Source: Janthinobacterium sp. (GTDB taxonomy: Bacteria > Pseudomonadota > Gammaproteobacteria > Burkholderiales > Burkholderiaceae_D). From it: a stretch of DNA of 64,000 nucleotides. Under the pieces are notes generated by a model. It saw only the letters and a list, made by a program, of their open reading frames with translations, did not search any database and was not told the origin of the DNA. The DNA is taken from positions 22,802 through 86,801 of the forward strand of contig PKWL01000148.1 in NCBI GenBank assembly GCA_003133225.1, written 5' to 3'. The translations under genes and the position numbers were made by a program. The first letter of the stretch is position 1. Each line of letters starts with the position of its first letter. This document shows positions 1 through 8,904 of the stretch, piece after piece.

Positions 1-2
1 GC

Positions 3-1703
3 GACATATCGGTGCGCAAGAAGAGCGAGCGCTCGTTGCATCTGGCAGCGCAGGTGTTCGAGAACAGCCGCGACGCCATCTTGGTGACCGACCGCCAGCA
101 GGCCATCATTTCGATCAATCGCTCGTATAGCGAGGTCACGGGATTTTCCCCCGCTGATATGCTGGGCCAGCAGCTCACGGTGTACCGTGCCGGCGTCGAG
201 GAGCAGACTTTTTACCACCAAATCTGGTCCGAGATGGCGGTCACCGACCATTGGCAGGGCGAAGTGACGTGCCAGCGCAGCAATGGCGAGCTGTATCCGG
301 CCTGGATGGCGCTAACGGCCATGCGCGATGGCCAGGGCGCGATCAGCAACTACATGGCCATTTTGTCGGACATCACCGAGCGCAAGAAAAGGGAGGAACA
401 TACGCGCCATCTGGCCGAGCATGATTTCCTAACTGACTTGCCCAACCGTGTGCTGTTGCTGGACCGCCTCAGCCTGGCGTTACTGTCGGCACGGCGCAAA
501 CACAGCATGTTGGCGATCCTGTTCCTTGACCTCGACCATTTCAAAGACATCAACGACAGCATGGGCCATCAGGTTGGCGACTTGCTGCTAAAGGAAGTGG
601 CGGCCCGCCTGATCCAATGCGTGCGCGGGGTCGACACGGTCAGCCGCCAGGGGGGCGACGAGTTCCTCATCATTTTGGCCGATATCGGCGGCATCGATCA
701 TGCCGCAAATGTCGCCGCCAGCTTGCAACGGGCGGTAAGCCAAGTGTACCGGCTAGCCGGGGTCGAGCTCAATGTGTCGAGTTCGATCGGCGTTAGCGTG
801 TTCCCCAATGACGGCCAGGACATGGACACCTTGATCAAAAACGCCGACATTGCTATGTATCACGCCAAGGAACGGGGCCGCAACGGCTTTCAATTCTTCA
901 ATTCCGAAATGAACGAGCGCACCGTCGAGCGCGTCAAATTTGAAAACGGCCTGCGCCAGGCCGTTTGCGATGAGGAATTCTTCCTTGAATATCAGCCCCA
1001 GATCGACATTGGCAGCGGTGCCATGGTCGGGGCCGAAGCGCTGATCCGCTGGCAGCACCCCGAGCTCGGCCGATTGCTGCCGGAACGGTTTATTGGGGTG
1101 GCCGAGGAATGTGGCTTGATGATTCCGATCGGGCACTGGGTATTAAGGCAAGCTTGCCGTCAAGCGCGCATCTGGCTAGAGAGCGGATACCCGGTCGTGG
1201 TCGCAGTCAATTTGTCGGTGGCGCAATTCATGCAAAAGAACTTGGATGGCCGCGTGGCCGACGTGCTGCGCTCGTTTGCTTTGCCCGCCTCCTTGCTGGA
1301 ACTGGAGGTCACCGAGGCCATCATCATGAAAGGCGGCGCCAGCGTCATCAGGACGCTGACGGCGCTGCGCGAACTGGGGGTGAAACTGACCATTGATGAT
1401 TTTGGCACCGGTTATTCGCGCCTGAGCTTCCTCAAGAATTATCCGATCGACAAGCTCAAGATCGACCGCTCGTTCATGACCGACATCACGGGTAACGCGG
1501 ACGATGCCGCGATCATCACCGCCATCGTTGCCATGGCCAAAAGCTTGAAAATGAAGGTCAGTGCCGAAGGCGTGGAAACGGCCGCGCAACTGGGGTTCTT
1601 GCGCGGTCTCGGTTGCGACCAATACCAGGGGTTTTATGCCAGCTCGGCCATGCGGGCGGCCGAACTTGGCTGTGATGGTGCAAGTTGGTTGGCGCGGCCG
1701 TGA
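3..1703 (+). CDS. PAS-GGDEF-EAL cyclic-di-GMP signalling protein (5' partial)
   Basis: Makes and/or breaks the second messenger c-di-GMP. Counting residues from the GTG at 12, a PAS sensor domain lies at about 10-125 and ends in the usual D-I-T-E-R-K linker. The diguanylate cyclase domain has an intact GGDEF motif near residue 214, and the phosphodiesterase domain has its EAL signature (AEALIRW) near 341, so both activities look possible. The gene is cut by the left edge of the window: the frame is open upstream of the GTG and reads D-I-S-V-R-K-K-S, the typical end of another PAS domain, so the GTG is not the true start. It ends at the TGA at 1701-1703. Confidence 0.9.
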   Translation, partial: DISVRKKSERSLHLAAQVFENSRDAILVTDRQQAIISINRSYSEVTGFSPADMLGQQLTVYRAGVEEQTFYHQIWSEMAVTDHWQGEVTCQRSNGELYPAWMALTAMRDGQGAISNYMAILSDITERKKREEHTRHLAEHDFLTDLPNRVLLLDRLSLALLSARRKHSMLAILFLDLDHFKDINDSMGHQVGDLLLKEVAARLIQCVRGVDTVSRQGGDEFLIILADIGGIDHAANVAASLQRAVSQVYRLAGVELNVSSSIGVSVFPNDGQDMDTLIKNADIAMYHAKERGRNGFQFFNSEMNERTVERVKFENGLRQAVCDEEFFLEYQPQIDIGSGAMVGAEALIRWQHPELGRLLPERFIGVAEECGLMIPIGHWVLRQACRQARIWLESGYPVVVAVNLSVAQFMQKNLDGRVADVLRSFALPASLLELEVTEAIIMKGGASVIRTLTALRELGVKLTIDDFGTGYSRLSFLKNYPIDKLKIDRSFMTDITGNADDAAIITAIVAMAKSLKMKVSAEGVETAAQLGFLRGLGCDQYQGFYASSAMRAAELGCDGASWLARP

Positions 1704-1753
1704 AAACTCATCCCTGCCATCGGCTCCGTCGCCATCACGTTTGCTGGCCCCGC

Positions 1754-2719
1754 TCATGCGCCATAGAGGCGCAGACGGGCCAGCACTTGGCCGTGATCCG
1801 ACACTTCCGCTCGCTGTTGCAGCAGATGGTCGTTCAGATAGATGACCTCCAGCACTTCCCCGATGGCATTGGGGGAAGCGGGATGCCATTCTTCCGATAC
1901 TAAAATATGGTCGATCGTCATGAAGTGGCCTTCGTGAATTTTGGTGTAGCCGAGGTAACACAGCTGATCCTGGCGCAACTGGATTTGCTTGCTGTCGAAC
2001 ATGCAGTCGGCCGTTTCGGCGCCGGGCTGGCCGCCAACGCCGGCGCCCAGCACGATCGAGGTGGTGACGGAGTCGGCCACGTCGTTGAAGTCGCCCAAGA
2101 CGATACGGGGCCGGCGCGCGTCGCGCCAAAGAGCGCAAAGGAGAACGCGAAGAGCGACGGCCTCGGTGCCGCGCCGGATCAACGAACGCAAGTTGGCCAT
2201 CGCGTACAGCAAGGGATCGTCACCGCTGTCGCCGTTGCGGTAGTCGGGGCGCCGCGATTTAAGGTGGACCACCAGCACGTCGGCGCGAGACTGGTCCGGC
2301 AAGATGACTTGGACATGCAGCACGGGCCGGGCAAAACGATCGCCATCGCGGCTATCGGGCGGCAGCGTCACGCCGACGGGGAAATTGGGATAGGCAACGG
2401 CGGGGCCGGCCAAAGGCAGGCGCGACACCAGCGCAACGCTGGGCGTTAGGCGCTCGCAGTTCGGGTCGGGATCGAAACCGGCGTGGTGCGCGCCGCGGTA
2501 ACGCTGGGTACGCTCTAGCACCCGGTCCAACACGGCTTGCGAGAACACTTCCTGAAAACCGATCACGTCGGCGTCGAGCAAGTCGAGCTGCTGCGCGGTC
2601 CAGTTCACCTTCGCTTCGTACTCCTCGGTCGTCAGGGGCGCGAGATTGTCGTACAATTTGACGCCCGGGGGCCCCAGGTTGTATGCATTGAAGGTGGCAA
2701 AGCGGATTTCTTGCTGCAT
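1754..2719 (-). CDS. endonuclease/exonuclease/phosphatase family protein
   Basis: A 321-residue metal-dependent hydrolase of the EEP (DNase I-like) fold. The family motifs are visible: T-F-N-A-Y-N near the start, the metal-binding glutamate E57 in F-Q-E-V-F, G-D-F-N-D in the C-terminal half, and the terminal T-I-D-H-I-L-V block. The substrate cannot be told from sequence; family members act on nucleic acids, phospholipids or inositol phosphates. I chose the start at 2719 (M-Q-Q-E-I-R) because an AGGAG ribosome-binding site sits just ahead of it and the fold begins there; the longer frame to 2797 would run into the divergent ybaK gene. It is convergent with the GGDEF-EAL gene. Confidence 0.85.
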   Translation of the reverse strand: MQQEIRFATFNAYNLGPPGVKLYDNLAPLTTEEYEAKVNWTAQQLDLLDADVIGFQEVFSQAVLDRVLERTQRYRGAHHAGFDPDPNCERLTPSVALVSRLPLAGPAVAYPNFPVGVTLPPDSRDGDRFARPVLHVQVILPDQSRADVLVVHLKSRRPDYRNGDSGDDPLLYAMANLRSLIRRGTEAVALRVLLCALWRDARRPRIVLGDFNDVADSVTTSIVLGAGVGGQPGAETADCMFDSKQIQLRQDQLCYLGYTKIHEGHFMTIDHILVSEEWHPASPNAIGEVLEVIYLNDHLLQQRAEVSDHGQVLARLRLYGA

Positions 2720-2757
2720 AATCAAAAACTCCTCATTGAACGAATAGCGTATCACGC

Positions 2758-3249
2758 ATGGCCAAAAAAGAGCACATTTCGGAAACGCAGGCGACACAAA
2801 TGCTGCGCAAACATCAGGTTGTCTTCTCGGAACATCCGTACGCTTATGAGGAACATGGCGGCACGGGCGTTTCGGCGCGCGAACTGGGCGTGCCCGAACA
2901 TGCGGTGGTTAAGACCTTGGTCATGCAAGATGAAGGGGCGAGACCGTTGATCGTGCTGATGCATGGGGATTGCAAGGTATCGACAAAAAATCTGGCGCGG
3001 GCGATTCCCTGCAAGTCAGTTGAGCCTTGCAAGCCCGAGGTCGCGCAGCGCCATTCCGGTTACCAGATCGGCGGCACGTCGCCGTTTGGCACCAAACGGA
3101 CCATGCCGGTTTTCGTCGAGGCCGGCATTTTGCAGCTGGATATTATTTACATCAATGGCGGCCGGCGCGGTTATTTGGTGGGGATCGTGCCGCAAGTGTT
3201 GCTCGACCTGTTGGCGGCGCGCCCCGTACATTGCGCGCTCCAAGAATAA
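2758..3249 (+). CDS. ybaK: Cys-tRNA(Pro)/Cys-tRNA(Cys) deacylase YbaK
   Basis: A 163-residue trans-editing enzyme of the YbaK/ProX family. It hydrolyses mischarged Cys-tRNA(Pro) in the cytoplasm and so protects the fidelity of proline decoding. Family marks are the basic N-terminus, the central K-V-S-T-K-N-L block, the G-Y-x-I-G-G-T-S-P-F-G-T motif around residues 100-113 and the C-terminal I-Y-I-N-G-G-R-R-G stretch. The length is normal. It is divergent from the EEP hydrolase with 38 bp between the starts, and plsY follows 77 bp downstream in the same direction. Confidence 0.9.
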   Translation: MAKKEHISETQATQMLRKHQVVFSEHPYAYEEHGGTGVSARELGVPEHAVVKTLVMQDEGARPLIVLMHGDCKVSTKNLARAIPCKSVEPCKPEVAQRHSGYQIGGTSPFGTKRTMPVFVEAGILQLDIIYINGGRRGYLVGIVPQVLLDLLAARPVHCALQE

Positions 3250-3326
3250 CAATGGCCAAGCCGATACGGCAATGGTGTATATTCAGCAGCCCCGGCGCAT
3301 AGCGCCGGCAAAAGAACAAGGATGAC

Positions 3327-3965
3327 ATGAATACAGTATTGATGACGCTGGCCGCTTATTTGATCGGCTCGATTTCCTTCGCCGTGGTGACGAGCAAGCT
3401 GTTCGGCCTGGCCGATCCCCGCACTTACGGCTCAAAAAACCCGGGCGCGACCAACGTTTTGCGCAGCGGCAACAAAGCGGCGGCCGTGTTGACTCTGTTG
3501 GGCGACGGCGCCAAGGGCTGGCTTGCGGTTTGGCTGGCCGACCGCTATGCACAAGTGCTAGACGTGACCGACCTGGCTGTCGCGCTGGTCGCCATTGCCG
3601 TGTTCCTGGGCCATTTGTGGCCCGTGTTTTTCCGTTTCGTGGGCGGCAAGGGTGTCGCCACGGCCTTGGGTGTGCTGGTCGGCATCAATCCATGGCTTGG
3701 CTTGGCCACCCTCGTGACCTGGGCCTTGGTCGCGTTTATGTTCCGCTATTCGTCGCTGGCCGCCTTGGTGGCGGCCCTGCTCGCGCCCCTGTACTACGGC
3801 CTGCAGTTCGGGGTCGATGAAAAACTGTTTGCCGTGATTGCCATGAGCATGCTGTTAGCTTACCGCCACAGCGGGAATATTTCAAACCTGCTGGCCGGCA
3901 AAGAGCGGCGCCTCTTTAGCAAGAAGGTCGCACCGGGCACGGCCATGTCCAAGAAGAAAAAGTAA
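3327..3965 (+). CDS. plsY: acyl-phosphate:glycerol-3-phosphate acyltransferase PlsY
   Basis: An integral membrane acyltransferase of 212 residues that transfers the acyl chain from acyl-phosphate (made by PlsX) to glycerol-3-phosphate, the first step of phospholipid synthesis. Both conserved cytoplasmic loops are present: [10 protein letters not shown] at about 33-42 and the G-G-K-G-V-A-T motif at about 107-113. Five hydrophobic segments fit the family topology. The C-terminus is lysine-rich and positively charged. An ACAAGGATGAC ribosome-binding region precedes the ATG. No terminator follows directly. Confidence 0.95.
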   Translation: MNTVLMTLAAYLIGSISFAVVTSKLFGLADPRTYGSKNPGATNVLRSGNKAAAVLTLLGDGAKGWLAVWLADRYAQVLDVTDLAVALVAIAVFLGHLWPVFFRFVGGKGVATALGVLVGINPWLGLATLVTWALVAFMFRYSSLAALVAALLAPLYYGLQFGVDEKLFAVIAMSMLLAYRHSGNISNLLAGKERRLFSKKVAPGTAMSKKKK

Positions 3966-4131
3966 CGGGGACGGAAAACGGTGCACCCAGCATTTTTTTT
4001 ATGCGCCCCTGTCTTTCTTCCATGTTTGCGCAATATCAATACGGTAGTGTTCCAACTCCCTACACTAGAGTTCTTGCATGAGCACGCACTACCGGCGCTG
4101 GCGGTCGGGAAATATACCAGCACCAATTTTA

Positions 4132-4169
4132 AAGAAGGCCCGCGCCGAGAGGTTTGCGGGCCTTCTTTT
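4132..4169. terminator. bidirectional rho-independent terminator
   Basis: A perfect 12-bp stem (4132-4143 with 4156-4167, core GAAGGCCCGC/GCGGGCCTTC) with a 12-base loop. Because the stem starts AAAGAAG and ends CTTCTTTT, it gives a U-run in both directions. It can end transcription from plsY on the plus strand and from the small minus-strand gene at 4230-4397. Confidence 0.8.
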
Positions 4170-4229
4170 CGCTAGCGCGCCGATGGCCCGTAGTTCCAAT
4201 TGACGGACGATTTTCGGCTGTCGTCACGG

Positions 4230-4397
4230 CTATTTTTTTCGGCGGCCTCCCTGCCGCCGGTCCGTGAGGTCCCACCCAAGTTCTCGTCTAATTTGTTCCA
4301 TGTCGTGCAAAGGCGAGCGTTCGCACGTGCGACGCTCAGCTTGGCGGCGCTCGATATACGCCCTTACCAATTCCTTTTTTGTCTTAGGTTGATCCAT
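4230..4397 (-). CDS. small hypothetical protein (55 residues)
   Basis: A short open reading frame encoding a very basic, charged protein. It begins M-D-Q-P-K-T-K-K-E-L, has a likely amphipathic helix with the core Y-I-E-R-R-Q-A-E-R-R, then M-E-Q-I-R-R-E-L-G-W, and ends G-G-R-R-K-K. I did not recognise a family. It looks coding because it is highly hydrophilic with a sensible helix pattern, and because a good terminator (4132-4169) lies about 60 bases downstream in its direction. The ribosome-binding site is weak (GCGAG about 6 bases before the ATG). DNA or RNA binding is possible given the charge, but this is speculation. Confidence 0.5.
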   Translation of the reverse strand: MDQPKTKKELVRAYIERRQAERRTCERSPLHDMEQIRRELGWDLTDRRQGGRRKK

Positions 4398-4510
4398 TGT
4401 AATCTCGCAATGTCGCCATTAAAACGGGCGGGCAGCTCGCTGGGCCAAGCCTTCCCGACCATCATGGCCCATAAAAAAGTTAGACCTTCTATGCACACGG
4501 AAGTTTCATT

Positions 4511-4724
4511 TTAAAAATATCGGCCATCGCCCTGAACGTCGAGTTCCTCATTTGAGGATTGCAAACGGGCGCAACGAACCCTTGCATGAGTACGGTCAAT
4601 TAATTTGAGGGCTTGATGTTCGCCGAGCGCCTGCCATTTCTCGCGCACGTGGAAGGTGCGAACCTCGCTGCCAAGCCAAGCGGTGTTAATTTGCCGATAT
4701 GGCCTTGCCCGCCATTCTCACCAT
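4511..4724 (-). pseudogene. possible frameshifted small ORF
   Basis: An open frame from 4717 down to the TAA at 4511 reads like protein (for example W-L-G-S-E-V-R-T-F-H-V-R-E-K-W-Q-A-L-G) but has no proper start. A second frame beginning with ATG at 4724 (M-V-R-M-A-G-K-A-I-S-A-N) stops exactly where the first becomes sensible, so removing one T near 4690 would join them into a protein of about 70 residues. Either a single-base insertion has broken a small gene, or this is chance. It would be transcribed towards the small gene at 4230-4397. Family not recognised. Confidence 0.3.
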
Positions 4725-4790
4725 GGCAACGCAGCGACCGTCTCCCGTTCTATGGGTTTAAGTGTCGATGAGCGCTGATTCGTCCGCCTG

Positions 4791-4827
4791 CAACTTCAAT
4801 TAAGTTGTAGTCACAATGAGACTACAA
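4791..4827. promoter_or_regulatory. two overlapping inverted repeats (possible operator)
   Basis: CAACTT-5-AAGTTG (4791-4807) overlaps a second perfect repeat TTGTAGTC-7-GACTACAA (4805-4827). The half-site GACTACAA occurs again at 5033-5040 upstream of the DUF427 gene. Spaced palindromes repeated in one intergenic region suggest a transcription-factor site. No regulator gene is adjacent, so the binding protein is unknown. Confidence 0.35.
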
Positions 4828-5032
4828 ATCAAGTTGACATTTGCAAAACGTGCTGATGGCGACCTTTGCAACAAGCAATTTTGTCGAGGCGCGCCTGCCG
4901 GCCCCAGCGCGGCAGCTCTCGAGAGCGACGGGGCAAAACCCCCTGCGGCGAGCCCGCACGACCCCTTATTGCGCACTGTTTTGATGAAAAGCTAAGGACG
5001 ACGCCGCGCCTTTCGCACTTGCTAGAGTATGT

Positions 5033-5050
5033 GACTACAATGAAATTGTA
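5033..5050. promoter_or_regulatory. palindrome upstream of the DUF427 gene
   Basis: TACAAT-GAA-ATTGTA is a perfect 6-bp inverted repeat at 5036-5050. It is preceded by GA, so it also contains the GACTACAA half-site seen at 4820-4827. It lies 100 bases ahead of the ATG at 5150 and could serve as an operator. TACAAT also resembles a -10 box, but no good -35 lies at the right distance. Confidence 0.3.
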
Positions 5051-5149
5051 ATGGACGCCAGGAAAATTGAAGATTTCCGTGCGCCATAGGGAAGCGGGAA
5101 TGACTGGTCAAGCGCGAGCATCGGCACGAGTTTTTGGGAGGGACGGGAC

Positions 5150-5440
5150 ATGCCTAAGGCAATTTGGAATGGTGTCGTGATCGCCGAAGCGGGCGATGAC
5201 GAAGTGGAAATTGTTGAAAGCAATATTTACTTCCCGCTCGCAAAAGTGGATCCGCAGTATCTGCGAAGTAGCAGCCGGGTGACCAGTTGCCTATGGAAAG
5301 GCAAGGCCAACTATTATCATATAACGGTGGGCGGCAAGGTCAATCAAGACGCGGCCTGGACTTACCGGCAACCGCTCGACGCAGCCAAACAGATCGCCGG
5401 CCACGTCGCGTTCTGGCGCGGCGTCGTCGTGCAGCGCTAG
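5150..5440 (+). CDS. DUF427 domain-containing protein
   Basis: A 96-residue protein that matches the DUF427 family along its whole length: M-x-K-A-I-W-N-G-V-V-I-A-E-A at the start, the Y-F-P motif, the central C-L-W-K-G-K-A-N-Y-Y stretch, and the C-terminal D-A-A-W-T-Y ... H-V-A-F-W-R-G-V. The family has a small beta-rich fold of unknown biochemical role. The start is supported by a purine-rich GGGAGGGACGGGAC just upstream. It stands alone between a gene-poor region and eutB. The palindromes at 4791-4827 and 5033-5050 may regulate it. Confidence 0.85.
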   Translation: MPKAIWNGVVIAEAGDDEVEIVESNIYFPLAKVDPQYLRSSSRVTSCLWKGKANYYHITVGGKVNQDAAWTYRQPLDAAKQIAGHVAFWRGVVVQR

Positions 5441-5593
5441 CAGTTTTGAAAGTGGCGCGTTCAGGTCGCTTGGGAAAATCGTCTCCGTTCCCCGCGTTTC
5501 GGGCTCAAGGCTAGTCTTGACATGTGTGCCTAAGCTCACTACAGGTACGGCTGCGCGCCGGCGGGCGGGCCCGCAACGGGGGGAAGGCAGAAC

Positions 5594-6991
5594 GTGACGA
5601 TTAATCAATTCAAGCACGTGGTCGGGGCTAGGACGTATCTCTTTGCCGACCTGAAAGACTTGATGGCCAAGGCCACGCCGGCCCGTTCGGGCGACTATCT
5701 GGCGGGCGTGGCGGCGCTGACGGCGGAAGAGCGCGTGGCCGCGCAGATGACCTTGGCCGAGCTGCCCCTGACCTTCTTTCTCAACCATCTCGTGATACCG
5801 TACGAAGACGATGAAGTCACGCGCCTGATCGTCGATGTGCACGACGCGGCGGCGTTCGCGACGATCGCACATTTGACCGTTGGCGATTTCCGGAACTGGC
5901 TGCTGAACGACGCCGTCGATGGCGCGCTTCTGAGCGCCGTCGCGCCCGGCATCACGCCGGAAATGGCGGCGGCGGTGTGCAAGATAATGCGCATCCAAGA
6001 CCTGATCTTAGTTGCCAAGAAGTGCCGCGTCGTCACTTGTTTTCGCAACACGCTCGGGCTGGAAAACCGCATCGCGACCCGCCTCCAGCCCAACCATCCG
6101 ACTGATGATGCGAGCGCCATCGCGGCCAGCATTTTAGACGGCCTGTTGTACGGCAGCGGCGACGCGGTGATCGGCATCAATCCGGCTAGTGACAATCTGG
6201 CGCAAGTGATCAAGCTGGTGACCATGCTCGAGGCGATCATCGATCGTTATGCGATCCCAACCCAGTCCTGCGTCCTGACGCACGTCACGAATACGCTCAA
6301 GGCAATCGAGCGCGGCGCGCCCGTCGACTTGGTGTTTCAGTCGATCGCCGGCACCGAGGCCGCCAACCACAGCTTCGGCATCAACTTGAACTTGCTGGCC
6401 GAAGCGCGCGCCGCGGCCCTGTCGCTTGGGCGAGGCACTTTGGGCCAGCATGTCATGTACTTCGAGACGGGGCAGGGCAGCGCGCTGTCGGCCAACGCCC
6501 ACCATGGCCTCGATCAGCAAACTTGTGAGGCGCGCGCGTACGCGGTGGCGCGCAGATTCCAGCCCTTGCTGGTGAACTCGGTGGTCGGTTTCATCGGTCC
6601 GGAATATCTGTACGACGGCAAGCAGATCATCCGCGCCGGGCTGGAAGACCATTTTTGCGGCAAGTTGCTGGGGCTGCCTATGGGCTGCGACATTTGCTAC
6701 ACCAATCACGCCGAAGCGGATCAGAACGACATGGATATTTTGTTGACCCTATTGGCGACGGCAGGATGCAATTTCATCATGGGCGTGCCGGGCTCGGACG
6801 ACATCATGCTGAACTATCAAAGCACGTCGTTCCATGATGCGCTGTACGTGCGCCGTGTGCTGGGCTTGCAGGCGGCGCCTGAATTTGAAGCTTGGCTAAG
6901 GCAAATGGGAATGGTCGCTGGCAACGGCAAATTGAGCGAAGCGCTGCCGGCGCCGTTTCAAGCCGCCTTGCTGGGGCTGTCCGGCGCATGA
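5594..6991 (+). CDS. eutB: ethanolamine ammonia-lyase large subunit
   Basis: The 465-residue catalytic subunit of the adenosylcobalamin-dependent lyase that splits ethanolamine to acetaldehyde and ammonia. The sequence is EutB-like end to end: N-terminal F-K-H-V-V-G-A-R-T-Y-L-F, the T-C-F-R-N-T-L-G-L block, the F-E-T-G-Q-G-S motif near residue 290, the M-G-C-D-I-C-Y-T-N-H-A-E-A-D motif near 362 and M-G-V-P-G-S-D-D-I-M-L-N-Y-Q near 396. It starts with GTG, supported by GGAAGG upstream. eutC follows after 73 bp. No eutA reactivase, permease, regulator or microcompartment gene is adjacent. Confidence 0.95.
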   Translation: MTINQFKHVVGARTYLFADLKDLMAKATPARSGDYLAGVAALTAEERVAAQMTLAELPLTFFLNHLVIPYEDDEVTRLIVDVHDAAAFATIAHLTVGDFRNWLLNDAVDGALLSAVAPGITPEMAAAVCKIMRIQDLILVAKKCRVVTCFRNTLGLENRIATRLQPNHPTDDASAIAASILDGLLYGSGDAVIGINPASDNLAQVIKLVTMLEAIIDRYAIPTQSCVLTHVTNTLKAIERGAPVDLVFQSIAGTEAANHSFGINLNLLAEARAAALSLGRGTLGQHVMYFETGQGSALSANAHHGLDQQTCEARAYAVARRFQPLLVNSVVGFIGPEYLYDGKQIIRAGLEDHFCGKLLGLPMGCDICYTNHAEADQNDMDILLTLLATAGCNFIMGVPGSDDIMLNYQSTSFHDALYVRRVLGLQAAPEFEAWLRQMGMVAGNGKLSEALPAPFQAALLGLSGA

Positions 6992-7064
6992 TGGATCAAG
7001 GTACAACCGCTCGAAATCCTTACCGAAAATCCGAAAAATGCGATATTTGATCTAACATCATGCG

Positions 7065-7862
7065 ATGAGCGAGCCCAAGACCGTCGTGATTGCCAATTCG
7101 TGGCAGGCGTTGCGCCAGATTACCCCTGCGCGCATCGCCTTGGGCCGCGCGGGAGTGAGCTTGCCGACGGCGGCGCAGCTCGACTTTCAGCTCGCTCATG
7201 CGCGCGCGCGCGACGCGGTCCATGCCGAGCTCGATGCTGGTGCGCTGGCGCAGGCCTTAAAGGCATCCGGCCAAGACTGCCTGATTTTGCATAGTGCCGC
7301 TGCCAATCGCAAAAGCTATCTGCAGCGACCGGATCTGGGACGCCGACTCGACGCCCAATCGCGCGCCAGGCTCGAGCAATTAGCGCCAGGCGCCTCCTGC
7401 GACCTCGCCCTAGTTGTCGCCGATGGCCTGTCCGCCCTCGCCATCGAGCGCAATGCGCTTGCCTTCCTGGCCGCGCTGCTGGCCCGGTTGGCGCCCGATC
7501 ACTGGTCGCTGGCGCCGATCATCGTCGTCAGTCAGGCCCGGGTTGCCGTCGGCGACGAGGTGGCGCAATTACTGGGCGCACGCGCGGTATTAGTCCTGAT
7601 CGGCGAGCGCCCCGGTTTAAGTTCTCCCGACAGCATGGGGCTGTACTTGACGTGGGCGCCGCGCGTGGGCTTGACCGATGCTAGGCGCAACTGTGTCTCT
7701 AACATCAGGCCGGCCGGCCTAGCTTATGAGGCGGCCGCCTGCAAAGTGCATCATCTGCTGTCGGCGGCGCAAAAATGCGGCACTTCGGGCGTCAGCCTGA
7801 AGGACGAGACGGCGCTGGACAGCGCGGCACCTGTCCCAAACAACGATTTTTTGCTGGGTTAG
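7065..7862 (+). CDS. eutC: ethanolamine ammonia-lyase small subunit
   Basis: A 265-residue partner of EutB that helps bind adenosylcobalamin. Family features include T-P-A-R-I-A-L-G-R-A-G near the N-terminus, Q-L-D-F-Q-L-A-H-A-R-A-R-D-A-V-H, the S-Y-L-Q-R-P-D-L-G-R-R-L block at about 84-95, V-V-A-D-G-L-S-A, the I-G-E-R-P-G-L region and the C-terminal N-C-V-S-N-I-R. The last 20 residues look poorly conserved. It shares an orientation with eutB and is convergent with tsaD, with only one base between the two stop codons, so transcripts may collide here. Confidence 0.93.
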   Translation: MSEPKTVVIANSWQALRQITPARIALGRAGVSLPTAAQLDFQLAHARARDAVHAELDAGALAQALKASGQDCLILHSAAANRKSYLQRPDLGRRLDAQSRARLEQLAPGASCDLALVVADGLSALAIERNALAFLAALLARLAPDHWSLAPIIVVSQARVAVGDEVAQLLGARAVLVLIGERPGLSSPDSMGLYLTWAPRVGLTDARRNCVSNIRPAGLAYEAAACKVHHLLSAAQKCGTSGVSLKDETALDSAAPVPNNDFLLG

Positions 7863-7863
7863 A

Positions 7864-8904
7864 TCAAACCATCTTGATGTCGTCGAGGGCCCAGCGCGGA
7901 CGCACGTTGAAGGAATAATCGTACTTGGCTGCATGCGGATTGATCTGCAGGCGCATGGCGCCGGCGAAGGCGATCATGGCGCCGTTGTCGGTGCAAAATT
8001 CGAGCTCCGGATAAAACACGCGGAAGTGCTTTTTGAGGGCGGCCGCGTCGAGGGCGGCGCGCAGTTGCGCATTGGCGCCGACGCCGCCGGCGATCACCAG
8101 CCGCTGCAAGCATGTCTGTTTTAGTGCCGTCACGCATTTCGCCGTCAGCACGTCGACGATCGCGTCGACGAAGCCGCGCGCAATGTCGGCCTTGTCTTGC
8201 TCGCAGATGTTAGCGATTATTTTTTCCTGGTGGTTCTTCACCACCGTGAGCACGGCCGTCTTCAAGCCGGAAAAACTGAAATTGAGATCTTTCGAGTGCA
8301 GCATCGGGCGCGGCAGCTGGTAGGCCGACGGGTCCCCAAATTCAGCCAGGCGCGAGATCGCCGGGCCGCCCGGATAACCGAGTCCGAGCAATTTGGCCGA
8401 CTTGTCGAAGGCCTCGCCGGCCGCATCGTCGAGCGTTTCGCCGAGCAGCGTGTATTGGCCCACGCCATCGACGCGCATGAGCTGCGTGTGGCCGCCCGAG
8501 ACCAGCAGCGCGACGAACGGGAATGCGGGCGGATCGCGCGCCAACAGCGGCGACAGCAGGTGGCCTTCCAGATGGTGGATGCCGAGCACCGGCTTGCCGG
8601 CCGCCAAGCCCAAGCTGCATGCCACCGAAGAGCCAACGAGCAGGGCGCCGGCCAAGCCGGGGCCTTGGGTGTAGGCGATGGCGTCGATCTGGTCGAGCTT
8701 GAGATTGGCCTTGGCCAGCGTCTCTTCCAGCAATGGGATGGCGCGCCGGATATGGTCGCGCGAGGCCAGTTCCGGCACTACGCCGCCGTATTGCGCATGC
8801 ATCGCCACTTGCGAATAAAGGGCATGGGACAAAAGGCCGCGCTCGGTGTCATACAGTGCTAGGCCGGTTTCGTCACAGGAGGATTCGACGCCGAGAACGA
8901 TCAT
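7864..8904 (-). CDS. tsaD: tRNA N6-adenosine threonylcarbamoyltransferase TsaD
   Basis: A 346-residue ASKHA-fold enzyme that, with TsaB and TsaE, puts the threonylcarbamoyl group on A37 of tRNAs reading ANN codons. The metal site H-H-L-E-G-H is present, along with the N-terminal [11 protein letters not shown], the V-S-G-G-H-T-Q-L motif and the C-terminal [11 protein letters not shown] placed the start at 8904 (M-I-V-L-G-V-E-S) because that is the family N-terminus; the 39 residues upstream in the open frame look non-coding. In Burkholderiales it often sits beside rpsU; here about 4 kb of other genes lie between. Confidence 0.95.
   Translation of the reverse strand: MIVLGVESSCDETGLALYDTERGLLSHALYSQVAMHAQYGGVVPELASRDHIRRAIPLLEETLAKANLKLDQIDAIAYTQGPGLAGALLVGSSVACSLGLAAGKPVLGIHHLEGHLLSPLLARDPPAFPFVALLVSGGHTQLMRVDGVGQYTLLGETLDDAAGEAFDKSAKLLGLGYPGGPAISRLAEFGDPSAYQLPRPMLHSKDLNFSFSGLKTAVLTVVKNHQEKIIANICEQDKADIARGFVDAIVDVLTAKCVTALKQTCLQRLVIAGGVGANAQLRAALDAAALKKHFRVFYPELEFCTDNGAMIAFAGAMRLQINPHAAKYDYSFNVRPRWALDDIKMV

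Noticed and set aside
4200..4514. 104-codon plus-strand frame
   Set aside because: The translation shows no protein-like pattern, and the opposite strand holds the better small gene at 4230-4397.
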